The notes: generated by a model not told the origin, from the letters alone. A stretch of 64,000 nt of DNA from Pseudomonas sp. IAC-BECa141 (GCF_020544405.1 NZ_CP065410.1:2294001-2358000); one strand, 5' to 3'; shown: positions 1 through 10,891, counted from the stretch's first letter. Numbers and translations are program-made.

Positions 1-857
1 ACTTGATAGAGCGCCAGCGTCGAGTTGACCGACTCGAACTGGTCGGCGTAGATGGCGTTGGTGTTGCCGACCTGGGTGACGGCGGCGGTGTTGTTTTCGC
101 CATAGCTCTGGTCGACCACGGTTTCGTTGCTGTCGCCGTGCTGGTTGACGGTGGCCTGGCTGGCCAGTTGCGAGTCTTGCCAGATTTCGCTGCCGTTGAG
201 GTTGCCGAACTGGTTGATGGTGATGTTGCCGCCGGTGCCGTTGCGCTGGTCGCCATAGGCGTAGTTGGTTTCACCGGCCTGGTTGATGCCGATCTGGCCG
301 CCGTTGTGCAGTACTTGTTCGGCGGTGCCGTAGTTGGCGGTGCCGTATTGGGTAATCACCGAGCTGTTGCCGGTGCCTTCGTACAGTTGCTCGATGTTGG
401 CTTCGTTGCTGTCGCCGAACTGGAAGGTCTTGCCTTCGCTGCCGTTCTGCGAGTCCTGGTAGACGAACGAGAAGTTGCCGGTGCCTTGCTGTTGTTGCAG
501 GGCCTGGTTGCCGGCGCCGAAACCGAGGGACTGGCTGGCGTGGGCGGTGTTGAAGGCGCCGGTCTGTTGTTGGGTGATGGTGCTGTTGTCTTCATACAGC
601 TGTTCGGCGTAACCGGCGTTGTAATCGCCGACGGCGTCCTGAGTGATGACGCTGGTGGCGGTGTCTTGCACGGCGGCGGCGTTGTTGCCCTGGCCCAGTT
701 GGGTCTGGGTCGCGGTGCTGAACGGGGCCTGGGTCTGCTTCACATCAGCGATGTTGGCGGTGCCGAGCTGGCTCTGGGTGGAAATGCTGTCGTCGGCCAT
801 GGCCTGGGCACTGATCATGACCAGGATGGCGGCGGTGAGGGGCGTCAGTTTGAACAT
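1..857 (-). CDS. csgA: Curlin-repeat amyloid subunit (CsgA-like), C-terminus beyond window
   Basis: This is the N-terminal 285 codons of a secreted curlin-type protein; the gene runs off the left edge. It starts MFKLTPLTAA with a signal peptide ending around AQAMA. The rest is a succession of roughly 20-residue units rich in Q, N, G and S, with patterns such as QLGTAN, QTGAFN, QYGTAN and QVGNTN, typical of curlin strand-loop-strand repeats that stack into amyloid. It is longer than the roughly 150-aa E. coli CsgA. Curli subunits are exported through CsgG and polymerise outside the cell. It lies 26 bp behind the CsgB-like gene on the same strand, so csgBA order is inferred. The Csg secretion genes are not in the window and may lie further left. 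Confidence 0.85.
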   Translation of the reverse strand, partial: MFKLTPLTAAILVMISAQAMADDSISTQSQLGTANIADVKQTQAPFSTATQTQLGQGNNAAAVQDTATSVITQDAVGDYNAGYAEQLYEDNSTITQQQTGAFNTAHASQSLGFGAGNQALQQQQGTGNFSFVYQDSQNGSEGKTFQFGDSNEANIEQLYEGTGNSSVITQYGTANYGTAEQVLHNGGQIGINQAGETNYAYGDQRNGTGGNITINQFGNLNGSEIWQDSQLASQATVNQHGDSNETVVDQSYGENNTAAVTQVGNTNAIYADQFESVNSTLALYQ

Positions 858-883
858 GATGAACTCTCCGATGATTGCAGTGC

Positions 884-1348
884 TTAGCGATATTGCTTGA
901 CCGAAACGCTCATGCCGTTGCCCGACTGGGTCACGGCGCTTTGCAGCCCCGTGCCCGCCTGCTCGATGCTGGCGTCGTTGTTGTTGCCGTTTTGCGAAAT
1001 CTGCGCACGGTTGTGGCTGCCGGTTTGCGTGATGGACGCGGCGTTGCCGGAGCCGTTTTGGGTGATCAAGGCCATCAGGTCGCTGCCTTGTTGCAGGATG
1101 TACGCCTCCTGATTGCTGCCCGACTGCACGATTCTGCCCAGCAGCGACTGACCGTTCTGTGAGAGCAGGGAAAGGTTGACCTGGCCGTTCTGGTCGATCA
1201 GGGCTTGCTGGCCCACGGGGGGCGGCAGTTCGCCGAGATCGGCGCTGTTGGGCGCCAGGTCATCGTTTTCCATCAGGTCGTCGGCGCGCACGCCCGCACT
1301 GACGCACAGGGCGAGCAGGCAAAGCAGGGCGGCGGTCGGCGTGTTCAT
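884..1348 (-). CDS. csgB: Curlin minor subunit / nucleator (CsgB-like)
   Basis: A 154-aa secreted protein with a signal peptide (MNTPTAALLCLLALCVSAGVRA) and then curlin repeats: SQNGQS, QSGSNQ, QQGSDL, QNGSGNAA, QTGSHNRA, QNGNNNDA, QAGTGL and QSGNGM. In the curli family CsgB nucleates CsgA fibres at the cell surface. The C-terminus ends VKQYR; Arg/Lys-rich ends are common in nucleators. The start at 1348 was chosen because the signal peptide begins there; the longer in-frame start at 1411 would add non-signal sequence. The csgA-like gene follows 26 bp downstream. Confidence 0.85.
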   Translation of the reverse strand: MNTPTAALLCLLALCVSAGVRADDLMENDDLAPNSADLGELPPPVGQQALIDQNGQVNLSLLSQNGQSLLGRIVQSGSNQEAYILQQGSDLMALITQNGSGNAASITQTGSHNRAQISQNGNNNDASIEQAGTGLQSAVTQSGNGMSVSVKQYR

Positions 1349-1393
1349 GGCGTTGTCCTGTGTTTTCCTGAATCCGAAATCCGGGCTGAGCGG

Positions 1394-1435
1394 GCCCCAC
1401 CCACTGCGCATTGAACGGTGTGGGGTGGGTGGGGC
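1394..1435 (-). terminator. GC-rich inverted repeat between secreted-protein gene and csgB-like gene
   Basis: GCCCCACCCA (1394-1403) pairs perfectly with TGGGTGGGGC (1426-1435) across a 22-nt loop. It begins 7 bp after the stop of the 744-aa secreted-protein gene. There is no T-tract on the minus-strand side, so it is a weak candidate terminator. It could instead be an operator for the curlin genes, whose start is at 1348. Confidence 0.35.
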
Positions 1436-1441
1436 ATGGGC

Positions 1442-3676
1442 TCAGAGCGTGGTCACCGATACGGTGCGAACGGTGCCCTGGGACGAACGGATAGTGGCGG
1501 TCGGGTTGGCCGACGGCACGACCAGCGTGTTGTTCAGCGTCAGCCGCCAGCGTCCGGTCACCGGTACCGTGGTTGTACCCAGCGTCACCAATCCGCTCGG
1601 GGTGGTGACCTGCACGGTGATGGTGTTGCCGGTGGTCACCGATGAGGTGCCCGCGAAGTCCCAGTTGAAGCGTCCGCCGGAGCGGGCCTGCACGGTCGAG
1701 GTGGTGATCGTGAAGGTTTCCGCCGCTGGCCGTGGCGACACTTGCACCGTGACGGTCGCCGGCGTCGACTGGGCGCCGAAGCTGTCCCGGGCGATGTAGG
1801 TGAAGGTCGTGGTGAAGGCCGTGGTCACGGTGGCCGGTGGGGTGTAGGTGATCACCGTACCATCGGTGCTGACCGTGCCGCGTCCTGCCGGCGGTTGGGT
1901 CAGGCTGGCGACGCCCAGCGGTGTGTTGCCTTCCGGATCGGTGTCGTTGGCCAGGACGTTGATCGGGATTGCGACACCCAGCGTGGCAACGCTGTCGGCG
2001 ACGGCGGTCGGTGGCCGGTTGGGCGCGACGGAGATCGTCACGGTCGCCGGGTTGGCCGAGGCCAGGCCTTTGCTGTCCTGGGCCTTGTAGGTGAAGGTGG
2101 TGGTCAGCGGAGTGTTGACCACGGCTGGCGGGGTGTAGACCACCGAGGTGGTGCCGCTCAGCGCGACGGTGCCCTGGCCTGCGGCCGGTTGCGTCAGCGC
2201 GGTAATGGTCAGCGGCACGTTGTTGTCCGGGTCGCTGTCGTTGGTCAACAGGCTGAGGGTGATCGGCACGCCGAAGCTGGTGCTGCCGGTGTCTGCAACG
2301 GCTAGCGGTGCCTGGTTCTCGCCGGTGTCCGGTGCGGTACCGACCACCACCACTGGCTCGGTGTCGCTGCCGCCGGCGGCGGACTTGACCGTGACGGTGG
2401 CCGGAGGCTGGGTCAGGTCGGCCACGGTGATTTTTTGCAAAGTCCCGGATTTCGAAAGGCGTCCGTAACCTTGCGCGACCATGTCCGGCACCGCGACTTC
2501 ATCGGTCGAGGTGGCTTCGATCAACAGGCTATGGTTGGCCCAGCTGTAGCGGGCGGTCTGGATTTTCACCACGTCGGTGAGCTTGGCCGAAACGGCGGTC
2601 GGACGGGTCGTGCCGGCCGGGTTGGTCGCGGTCACGACCACCACCGACGGCAGGGTACCGGTGCCCAGACGCTGGCCGAAGAACAGCCCGTTGTTGTCAC
2701 CCAGCAGGCTGGTCTGGCACGGCGTCGGCGGTGGGCCGGGCAGCAACGCCAACGTTTCACGGAAGCACAGGGTCGAGCTGCTGTCGGCCTCGGCGAACAC
2801 CTCGGCGCGCACACCGGCCGAAGTACGGCGATAAGTGGCGCGGTCGACGGCGACATGGGTCTGTTGCCGGTTGTCGAGGACCTTGCCGGCGACCGTGAAC
2901 AGGTTGGTCTGAATCGAGCCGGCACCCGACGGACCATCGATCCGCAGGAAGTTGGTGTTGAACGGGCTGCCGGTCACCGCTTCGGTGAGGTTCGGGTCGC
3001 CGACAAAGGTTTCGATGCCGCCGGTGTCCGGGTTCACTTCGGTGTACGGGCCGTTGATGCTGCGCAGGAATGGGCCGATGGCCCCGTTGAGCGCACCGCT
3101 GAAGTTGCCCGGGGCGCCGATACCGACGTCCTTGGTGATGTTGATTGCCCGCCGGCCCGGCGTGGTGACATTGACGGTTTCAACACCGTACGGGTGGGTG
3201 ATGGTGTAGGTGCCGGCCACCGGGACGTTCACCCGGATGCGGATCCGCGCGAAGCTTTGCTGATCGCCATCGACCGGATTTCCCGAGGCGAACGCCGCTT
3301 CGATACCGGCCACGTAGGCATCCACGCCGAAACCGGCGCCGTTGTTCGGGATGTTGGTTTCCGCCAGGAACCAGAAGGCTTCCGGTGGCCAGTTGTCGGG
3401 AAACACCATCGGCAGTGTGTCATCGAACACGCCCGGTTCCGGCAGCAGGGTGCACATGTACGCCGGCGGGGTGCTGACCGGCACCCGCGAACTGGCGGCG
3501 CGGGACTGGCAGAGCTCCATCGACAGTTGATTGTTGTCCTGGTACCACATCGGGAATTTCCCGGTGGCGAAGGTGTAGGGGCCGGGATCGACGGCGGCCA
3601 GTTGCGCGAACGCACTGCCGGTCAGCGAGATTGTCAGCCCGAGCGCGTTGAGCGCGAAACGTGGCCACTTGTTCAT
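1442..3676 (-). CDS. Secreted protein, paralogous N-terminal domain plus two cadherin-like Ig repeats
   Basis: A 744-aa protein with a signal peptide (MNKWPRF to SAFA). Residues of roughly 25-480 match the neighbouring 448-aa protein throughout, sharing VDPGPYT, a WYQD motif, MC(T/S)LLP, PGVFDDT, SFARIRIRV, ITHPYGV, PGRRAIN, VGDPNL, EAVTGSPFNTN and GGSDTE. After that come two tandem repeats of about 90 residues with NDSDPDNN and NDTDPEGN motifs and QPxAGxGTV, typical of cadherin-like/VCBS Ig folds, then a C-terminal beta-rich segment. The start at 3676 has an AGGAGG ribosome site 6 nt upstream; the longer start at 3715 would overlap the upstream gene. I do not recognise the N-terminal family. 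The Ig repeats suggest an extracellular adhesive or matrix role. Confidence 0.85.
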   Translation of the reverse strand: MNKWPRFALNALGLTISLTGSAFAQLAAVDPGPYTFATGKFPMWYQDNNQLSMELCQSRAASSRVPVSTPPAYMCTLLPEPGVFDDTLPMVFPDNWPPEAFWFLAETNIPNNGAGFGVDAYVAGIEAAFASGNPVDGDQQSFARIRIRVNVPVAGTYTITHPYGVETVNVTTPGRRAINITKDVGIGAPGNFSGALNGAIGPFLRSINGPYTEVNPDTGGIETFVGDPNLTEAVTGSPFNTNFLRIDGPSGAGSIQTNLFTVAGKVLDNRQQTHVAVDRATYRRTSAGVRAEVFAEADSSSTLCFRETLALLPGPPPTPCQTSLLGDNNGLFFGQRLGTGTLPSVVVVTATNPAGTTRPTAVSAKLTDVVKIQTARYSWANHSLLIEATSTDEVAVPDMVAQGYGRLSKSGTLQKITVADLTQPPATVTVKSAAGGSDTEPVVVVGTAPDTGENQAPLAVADTGSTSFGVPITLSLLTNDSDPDNNVPLTITALTQPAAGQGTVALSGTTSVVYTPPAVVNTPLTTTFTYKAQDSKGLASANPATVTISVAPNRPPTAVADSVATLGVAIPINVLANDTDPEGNTPLGVASLTQPPAGRGTVSTDGTVITYTPPATVTTAFTTTFTYIARDSFGAQSTPATVTVQVSPRPAAETFTITTSTVQARSGGRFNWDFAGTSSVTTGNTITVQVTTPSGLVTLGTTTVPVTGRWRLTLNNTLVVPSANPTATIRSSQGTVRTVSVTTL

Positions 3677-3711
3677 GATGCCTCCTGATGCGGATCTGGG
3701 CATGTGAGCGT

Positions 3712-5058
3712 TCATTGCACGATGACCACTTCTTCGGTATCGCTGCCGCCGTTGGACGACGTCACCCGAACCCTGGCCGGTGGAATCGGTGTGATCCCGG
3801 TGGACAGGGTTTTCACCGCGCCATCACCGCCCAGCGCACCGATGGTGGCGCCGGTGCCGGAGGTCGCGGTGAGTACCGGTGGCGAAGTTTCGTCACTGGT
3901 CGAAGCCTCCACAGTCAATTGCCCGGAACTGAGGCTGTACTCAGCGCGCTGGATCACCACCAGGTCGGTCAGGGTCATGGGCAGGGTGGTCGGTGAACTG
4001 GTGGCGATCGCCAGGTGGTTGTCGGCGGTCACTTGCAGCACGGTCGGCAAGGCCGGGTTGACCGCCGATTGCGCGTACCAGCTGCCGGTGCTGTCGGCTT
4101 CTGTCATGTTCACCACGGGTGTGCTGCTGGTGATGGCGGCGGTACCGGGCGCTGGCGGCGCCTGGACAAACACGTCCTGCTGGGCCACCGGCGCACTGTC
4201 GCCGGGTTTGCGCGAGTAGGTGCTGCGCTGCGCAATCAGCGGGGTTGGCCGCACCACCGTCGACAACTTGCCGGACACGGCGAAGGTCGTGGTGCGCAGG
4301 TCAATGCCCCCCGGGCCTTCGATCCGCACGTAGTTGGTGTTGAACGGGCTGCCGGTCACCGCTTCGTTGAGGTTCGGGTCGCCGACAAACTGCTCGGCCG
4401 CACCGGTCAATGGGTTGGTCTCGGTGTAAGGCCCGTTGACGCTGCGCAGGAATGGACCGATGTCACCCTTGAGCGCGCCGTCGTAGGTTTGCGGGGTGCC
4501 GATGCCGATGTCGCGAGTCATGTTGATCGCGCGGCGACCGGGGGTGTCGACGGTGAACACATCGACGCCGTAGGGGTGGGTGATGACGTAGGTGCCGGCG
4601 GTGGGCACGTCGACCCGGATGCGGATCCGCGCGAAGCTGATCTGGTCGCCTTCCGCAGGGTCGCCGCCCCCGAACGCGGCCTCGACGGCGCTGACGTAAG
4701 TCAGGTCGATGCCGCGTGCCGCATCGACGATGGAAGTATCGCCGGTGAACCAGAATGCTTCATCGGGGAAGTTGGTGGGGAATACGAGCGGTTGCGTGTC
4801 ATCGAACACGCCGGGGGTCGGCAACAGCGAGCACATGTACGACGGGGCGCCCGGTGTGCTTGGCACGCGGGAGCTGAGCGCTTTGGACAGGCACAGATCC
4901 AGGGTGCGACCGTGGGTGTCCTGATACCAGCTGGCGAAACCGCCATTGGCCGGTGTGTAGGGACCCGGGTCGACGGCGAACAGAGCGGCCTGGGCAATGC
5001 CCTGGGCCAAGGCGCTTACGACCAGGACGGTCGCGGTTTTGGACAGTAAAGGGTGCAT
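3712..5058 (-). CDS. Secreted protein of unknown family, paralogue of the downstream 744-aa protein
   Basis: A 448-aa protein with a signal peptide (MHPLLSKTATVLVVSALAQGIAQA), then LFAVDPGPYTPANGGFASWYQD. It carries the same conserved blocks as the gene 35 bp downstream (FDDTQPLVFP, DEAFWF, SFARIRIRVDVP, GTYVITHPYGVD, GDPNLNEAVTGSPFNTN) and ends GGSDTEEVVIVQ, exactly where the paralogue moves into its Ig repeats. It has two early cysteines (in DLCLSK and MCSLLP), also conserved in the paralogue, which could form a disulfide. It is divergent from the first histidine kinase across a 287-bp region. No enzyme motif was recognised. The pair look like a tandem duplication with later gain or loss of the Ig tail. 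Confidence 0.85.
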   Translation of the reverse strand: MHPLLSKTATVLVVSALAQGIAQAALFAVDPGPYTPANGGFASWYQDTHGRTLDLCLSKALSSRVPSTPGAPSYMCSLLPTPGVFDDTQPLVFPTNFPDEAFWFTGDTSIVDAARGIDLTYVSAVEAAFGGGDPAEGDQISFARIRIRVDVPTAGTYVITHPYGVDVFTVDTPGRRAINMTRDIGIGTPQTYDGALKGDIGPFLRSVNGPYTETNPLTGAAEQFVGDPNLNEAVTGSPFNTNYVRIEGPGGIDLRTTTFAVSGKLSTVVRPTPLIAQRSTYSRKPGDSAPVAQQDVFVQAPPAPGTAAITSSTPVVNMTEADSTGSWYAQSAVNPALPTVLQVTADNHLAIATSSPTTLPMTLTDLVVIQRAEYSLSSGQLTVEASTSDETSPPVLTATSGTGATIGALGGDGAVKTLSTGITPIPPARVRVTSSNGGSDTEEVVIVQ

Positions 5059-5117
5059 GAGTTAATCCCTCTATCAAAGTACCTGCCCCTTGGGGATGGG
5101 TCAGTTGCAGAGGGCTT

Positions 5118-5133
5118 TACAACTTCCATACCA
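5118..5133 (-). promoter_or_regulatory. Weak candidate sigma54 promoter for the secreted-protein genes
   Basis: Read on the minus strand this is TGGTATG-GAAG-TTGTA, against the consensus TGGCACG-N4-TTGCW. Spacing is correct, but -12 GC is GT. The predicted start would be near 5106, about 48 nt before the ATG at 5058. It is listed only because an NtrC-type activator is encoded nearby and a shared inverted repeat lies about 120 bp upstream. Confidence 0.25.
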
Positions 5134-5220
5134 ACGACGCGCCAGCTGGCGGCAAAGGCCCGTGGCGCAAGGGTTCGCGGCTTGCCGTGGGGGACAGGGA
5201 CGCCCGCCCGGACAGGGCGA

Positions 5221-5240
5221 CTTTCCCCAGCATTGGGGAT
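5221..5240. promoter_or_regulatory. Candidate activator site, copy A (TCCCCA-N4-TGGGGA)
   Basis: CTTTCCCCAGCATTGGGGAT contains a perfect inverted repeat, TCCCCA (5224-5229) and TGGGGA (5234-5239). A near-identical sequence occurs at 6806-6825 upstream of the multicopper oxidase. It lies between the divergent secreted-protein and kinase genes, suited to control of either. Binding by the NtrC-type regulator encoded at 12416-13846 is inferred, not shown. Confidence 0.45.
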
Positions 5241-5345
5241 TGTGGGGAGGGCGCTGGTTATCCGGGGGCTTGTGGGGACCCGCATCCGGGCAAACACCCA
5301 ACCGTGGGCTATAACCCTATAGGGACGTATCGGGAAGTCGCCGCC

Positions 5346-6794
5346 ATGAACATGCAGTCAACATCGCTACCGGTCGAGCAGGGCAGCCAGCGGCTGAGCT
5401 CGCCCAAACAGTCGTTCAACCTGTTGCGCTGGTTTTCACTGATCAGCATGGCGGTGATCGGCACTGTGGCCGTAGCGCTGGGGGCGGTGTCGACACGGTT
5501 CGTGATCGAGGAAAGCGTGCAGCGCGATGCCTTGCTGACCGCGCAGTTCATTCAGGCCATCGCCTCGGCCGAAGTGCGCCACGTCTCGATCCCCAATATC
5601 CGCACCATGGGGGAGCTGCTTGACCCTCGTCAGGACAACGACTTTCCCGATGTGAACCCGCAAGCCAGGGCCAGCGCGCGGGGCGAATTTCTTGATCACA
5701 TCGAACATTTGCCGGATGTGATCCTTGCCAACGTTTATGCGCCGGATCGAACCGTGATCTGGTCGACCAATCCCGCACTGGTCAACACCCGCATTCATGC
5801 CGACGAAGACCTCGACCGGGCGTTCGATCAAAGGATTCCGGTGTCGGCCAGCTATCACGATGTAGACAAGGCCCGTGAAGAGCAGAAATTCGTGGTGCCG
5901 CCGGAATACATCTTCATCGAAAACTACATCCCGCTGTTCGACGCCGAGGGCAAGAACGTCACGGCGATGGTCGAGATCTATAAAGAGCCCAAAGACCTGA
6001 TCGCCCGCATGGAGCGCGGGTTGGCGCTGATCTGGCTGGCCACCGCGCTGGGCGGCGGACTGATTTATCTGGGGCTGTACTGGATCGTGCGCCGGGCGGC
6101 AATCCTGCTGGCAGCCCAGCAAAAACAACTGATCGCCAACGAAACCTTTGTCGCCCTGGGTGAGATGTCTTCGGCGGTGGCTCACAGCCTGCGCAACCCG
6201 CTGGCGACCATCCGTTCCAGTGCCGAGCTGGCGCTGGAGTTCGATGCGGGACCTGCGCAGAAAAACATCAAGGACATCATCGGCCAGGTCGATCGCATGT
6301 CGAAGTGGGTGCGCGAGCTGCTGCAATCGTTGCGACCGCTCAATGACGACCCGGAACCGGTGAACCTGGTGGCGGCGCTGCACGACAGCCTGATGGCGTT
6401 CGAGCAGCAGATCGCCAAGGCCGGCGTGCACGTGGTGTTTCATCCCCAGCAGACGCCGATGGTGCTGAGTCAGCCGGTGCAGCTCGCACAGATCCTCAAC
6501 AGCCTGCTGGCGAACGCGCTGGAAGCGATGGACAAGGGCGGCACGCTGACTATCACCCTCGAACCGGGCGACAGCCGTGGCGTGATCGTCATGCTCAGCG
6601 ACACCGGCAAAGGCATGAACGAAGAACAGCGCAGCATGGCGTTCCGGCCGTTCTTCACCACCAAACAGGGCGGCCTTGGCGTTGGGCTGGTGCTGGTCAA
6701 ACGGATCATGGAGCGCTTCGGCGGCGGTGTGAGTCTGGACAGCCGCGAAGGCGAAGGCACCACCGTTCGTCTGGCGTTTCAGCTCATTCAGTAA
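5346..6794 (+). CDS. mnxS1: Membrane sensor histidine kinase, MnxS1-like
   Basis: A 482-aa kinase with one transmembrane helix near residues 29-48, a periplasmic sensor region (about 49-227) and a second helix near 228-247. A HisKA domain follows with the phospho-acceptor at H280 (SAVAHSLRNPLATIRSS), then an ATPase domain with the N box (NSLLANALEAM), G1 (SDTGKGM) and G2 (GLGVGLVLVKR). No HAMP domain is evident. It is a close paralogue of the kinase at 10954-12447, in the sensor domain as well. Two such kinases with one NtrC-type regulator match MnxS1/MnxS2/MnxR, required for Mn(II) oxidation in P. putida GB-1; assignment rests on architecture and the adjacent oxidase. The start at 5346 was chosen over upstream frames because MNMQ begins the paralogous region. 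Confidence 0.8.
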   Translation: MNMQSTSLPVEQGSQRLSSPKQSFNLLRWFSLISMAVIGTVAVALGAVSTRFVIEESVQRDALLTAQFIQAIASAEVRHVSIPNIRTMGELLDPRQDNDFPDVNPQARASARGEFLDHIEHLPDVILANVYAPDRTVIWSTNPALVNTRIHADEDLDRAFDQRIPVSASYHDVDKAREEQKFVVPPEYIFIENYIPLFDAEGKNVTAMVEIYKEPKDLIARMERGLALIWLATALGGGLIYLGLYWIVRRAAILLAAQQKQLIANETFVALGEMSSAVAHSLRNPLATIRSSAELALEFDAGPAQKNIKDIIGQVDRMSKWVRELLQSLRPLNDDPEPVNLVAALHDSLMAFEQQIAKAGVHVVFHPQQTPMVLSQPVQLAQILNSLLANALEAMDKGGTLTITLEPGDSRGVIVMLSDTGKGMNEEQRSMAFRPFFTTKQGGLGVGLVLVKRIMERFGGGVSLDSREGEGTTVRLAFQLIQ

Positions 6795-6805
6795 GTTGGG
6801 GTGAA

Positions 6806-6825
6806 CTTTCCCCCAGCAGTGGGTG
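6806..6825. promoter_or_regulatory. Candidate activator site, copy B, upstream of the multicopper oxidase
   Basis: CTTTCCCCCAGCAGTGGGTG repeats the motif seen at 5221-5240 (shared CTTTCCCC, AGCA and TGGG). It lies about 100-120 bp upstream of the predicted sigma54 transcription start at about 6926, a usual distance for NtrC-family activator sites. Confidence 0.45.
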
Positions 6826-6830
6826 TCAGG

Positions 6831-6845
6831 CCCCGGTCACCGGGG
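6831..6845. promoter_or_regulatory. Perfect palindrome CCCCGGT-C-ACCGGGG upstream of the sigma54 promoter
   Basis: Seven-bp arms around a single C, about 80-95 bp upstream of the predicted oxidase transcription start. It may be a second activator site, or a terminator hairpin for the upstream kinase gene, which ends at 6794; there is no T-tract. Confidence 0.35.
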
Positions 6846-6899
6846 AGTGGGGAATGCAACAGCGCGCGCAAGCCACTGTTACAACTGGAAAAGATTTTT

Positions 6900-6915
6900 T
6901 GGCGAGGTAATTGCA
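6900..6915 (+). promoter_or_regulatory. Sigma54 (-24/-12) promoter of the multicopper oxidase gene
   Basis: TGGCGAGGTAATTGCA matches the consensus TGGCACG-N4-TTGCW with the essential GG and GC elements intact and exact spacing. The predicted start is near 6926, giving a leader of about 28 nt to the ATG at 6954. The NtrC-type regulator nearby carries the sigma54-contacting GAFTDA loop, which fits. Confidence 0.75.
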
Positions 6916-6953
6916 AAACATCATCACCCCTTCCTTAGATGAGGCGGTTGGTG

Positions 6954-9761
<2,808 letters not shown>

Positions 9762-9778
9762 GCAGGGAGGGAGCCGAC

Positions 9779-10849
9779 ATGACCCAGCCAACGCCGCGCT
9801 CCCGCGCCCTGGGCATGCACCTGATTCTGGTGCTGGTCACCTGCCTGCTTGGCAGTCAGGTGCTCATCGCCCATCAGGCGCAGCCCGACGGCGCCAGTGA
9901 ATCCGCCACCCCGTGGGGTGGCGACTATTTCCCCAACACCCTGCTGACCGATCAGGACGGTCGGCAGGTGCGTTTTTTCGATGACCTGATCAAAGACAAA
10001 GTGGTGGTGATCAACTTCATCTTCACCTCGTGCAGTGACTCCTGCCCGCTGGAAACCGCGCGCCTGCGCCAGGTGCAGAAGCTGCTGGGGGACCGGGTCG
10101 GCAAAGACATTTTCTTCTACTCGATCACCATCGATCCGCTGAGCGACACCCCCCAAGTGCTCAAGGCCTATTCGCAACGCTTCAAGGTCGGCCCCGGCTG
10201 GAAATTCCTCACGGGTGAATTCGAAGACGTCACCGAGCTGCGCAAGAAGCTCGGGCTGTTCATCGAAGGCGTCGACAACGGTCGCACCAAGGATCACAAC
10301 CTGAGCCTGATTGTCGGTAACCAGAGCACCGGGCGCTGGATGAAAGCCTCGCCGTTCGAGAACCCGTGGATCCTCGCCGATCAGCTCGCCAATACCTTGC
10401 AGAACTGGAAACAGGCCAGCACTGAAGAAAGCTATGCCGACGCCCCGCAGATCCGTCCGCCGAGCAATGGCGAAGAACTGTTCCGCACCCGTTGCGCTTC
10501 GTGTCACAGCCTCGGCCCGCAGGACGGCGAGGGCATCGGCATGCGCAACATCGGCCCGGACCTGATCGGCGTGACCCGCCAGCGTGACCCGGCCTGGCTC
10601 AATCGCTGGATCCGCGAACCGGATCGCGTGCTGGCGGAGAAAGACCCGATCGCACTGCAACTGTTCGAGCAATACGAGCGCATCCCGATGCCGAATCTGC
10701 GTCTGGACGAGGCTTCGGCGCAGTCGATCATCGACTTTCTGAGTGCCGAAACCGAGCGTCAGCATCCGTCCGTGCAGCCCTTGGCCGACGGGGCGTTGAC
10801 GCCAGTAAAACCGGGCTCTGCCAGCGAAGCGGTGAGTCGTATGCAGTAG
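9779..10849 (+). CDS. SCO1/SenC copper chaperone fused to a c-type cytochrome domain
   Basis: A 356-aa protein with an N-terminal membrane anchor (MHLILVLVTCLLG). A thioredoxin-fold SCO domain (about 45-205) has the copper motif C85-SDS-C89-P and the distal histidine in KDHNLSL. A cytochrome c domain (about 225-330) has the heme site C239-AS-C242-H243 and candidate Met ligands in IPMPNL. SCO proteins carry or reduce copper for oxidase assembly; the fused heme suggests direct electron transfer. Its position behind the oxidase suggests copper loading or an electron route for it (inferred). The ATG at 9779 was preferred over 9758 because GGGAGGGAG precedes it. Confidence 0.85.
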   Translation: MTQPTPRSRALGMHLILVLVTCLLGSQVLIAHQAQPDGASESATPWGGDYFPNTLLTDQDGRQVRFFDDLIKDKVVVINFIFTSCSDSCPLETARLRQVQKLLGDRVGKDIFFYSITIDPLSDTPQVLKAYSQRFKVGPGWKFLTGEFEDVTELRKKLGLFIEGVDNGRTKDHNLSLIVGNQSTGRWMKASPFENPWILADQLANTLQNWKQASTEESYADAPQIRPPSNGEELFRTRCASCHSLGPQDGEGIGMRNIGPDLIGVTRQRDPAWLNRWIREPDRVLAEKDPIALQLFEQYERIPMPNLRLDEASAQSIIDFLSAETERQHPSVQPLADGALTPVKPGSASEAVSRMQ

Positions 10850-10875
10850 CGGCTAAATAGCATCATTGAACCGTA

Positions 10876-10891
10876 TGCCACGGTCATTGCC
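10876..10891 (+). promoter_or_regulatory. Candidate sigma54-like promoter for the second kinase and regulator
   Basis: TGCCACG-GTCA-TTGCC matches the -24/-12 consensus except that -24 GG is GC and the last base is C. Spacing is exact. The predicted start is near 10902, 52 nt before the kinase ATG at 10954. Loss of GG usually cripples such promoters, so confidence is limited. Confidence 0.35.

Noticed and set aside
3..887. Plus-strand frame across the curlin gene
   Set aside because: Its repetitive Val/Gly/Ala product is the complement of curlin repeats; the minus strand has the signal peptide and repeat grammar.
5163..5180. TGGCGCAAGGGTTCGC as a plus-strand sigma54 promoter for the first kinase
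   Set aside because: The -12 element reads TTCG, not TTGC, so the core GC is misplaced.
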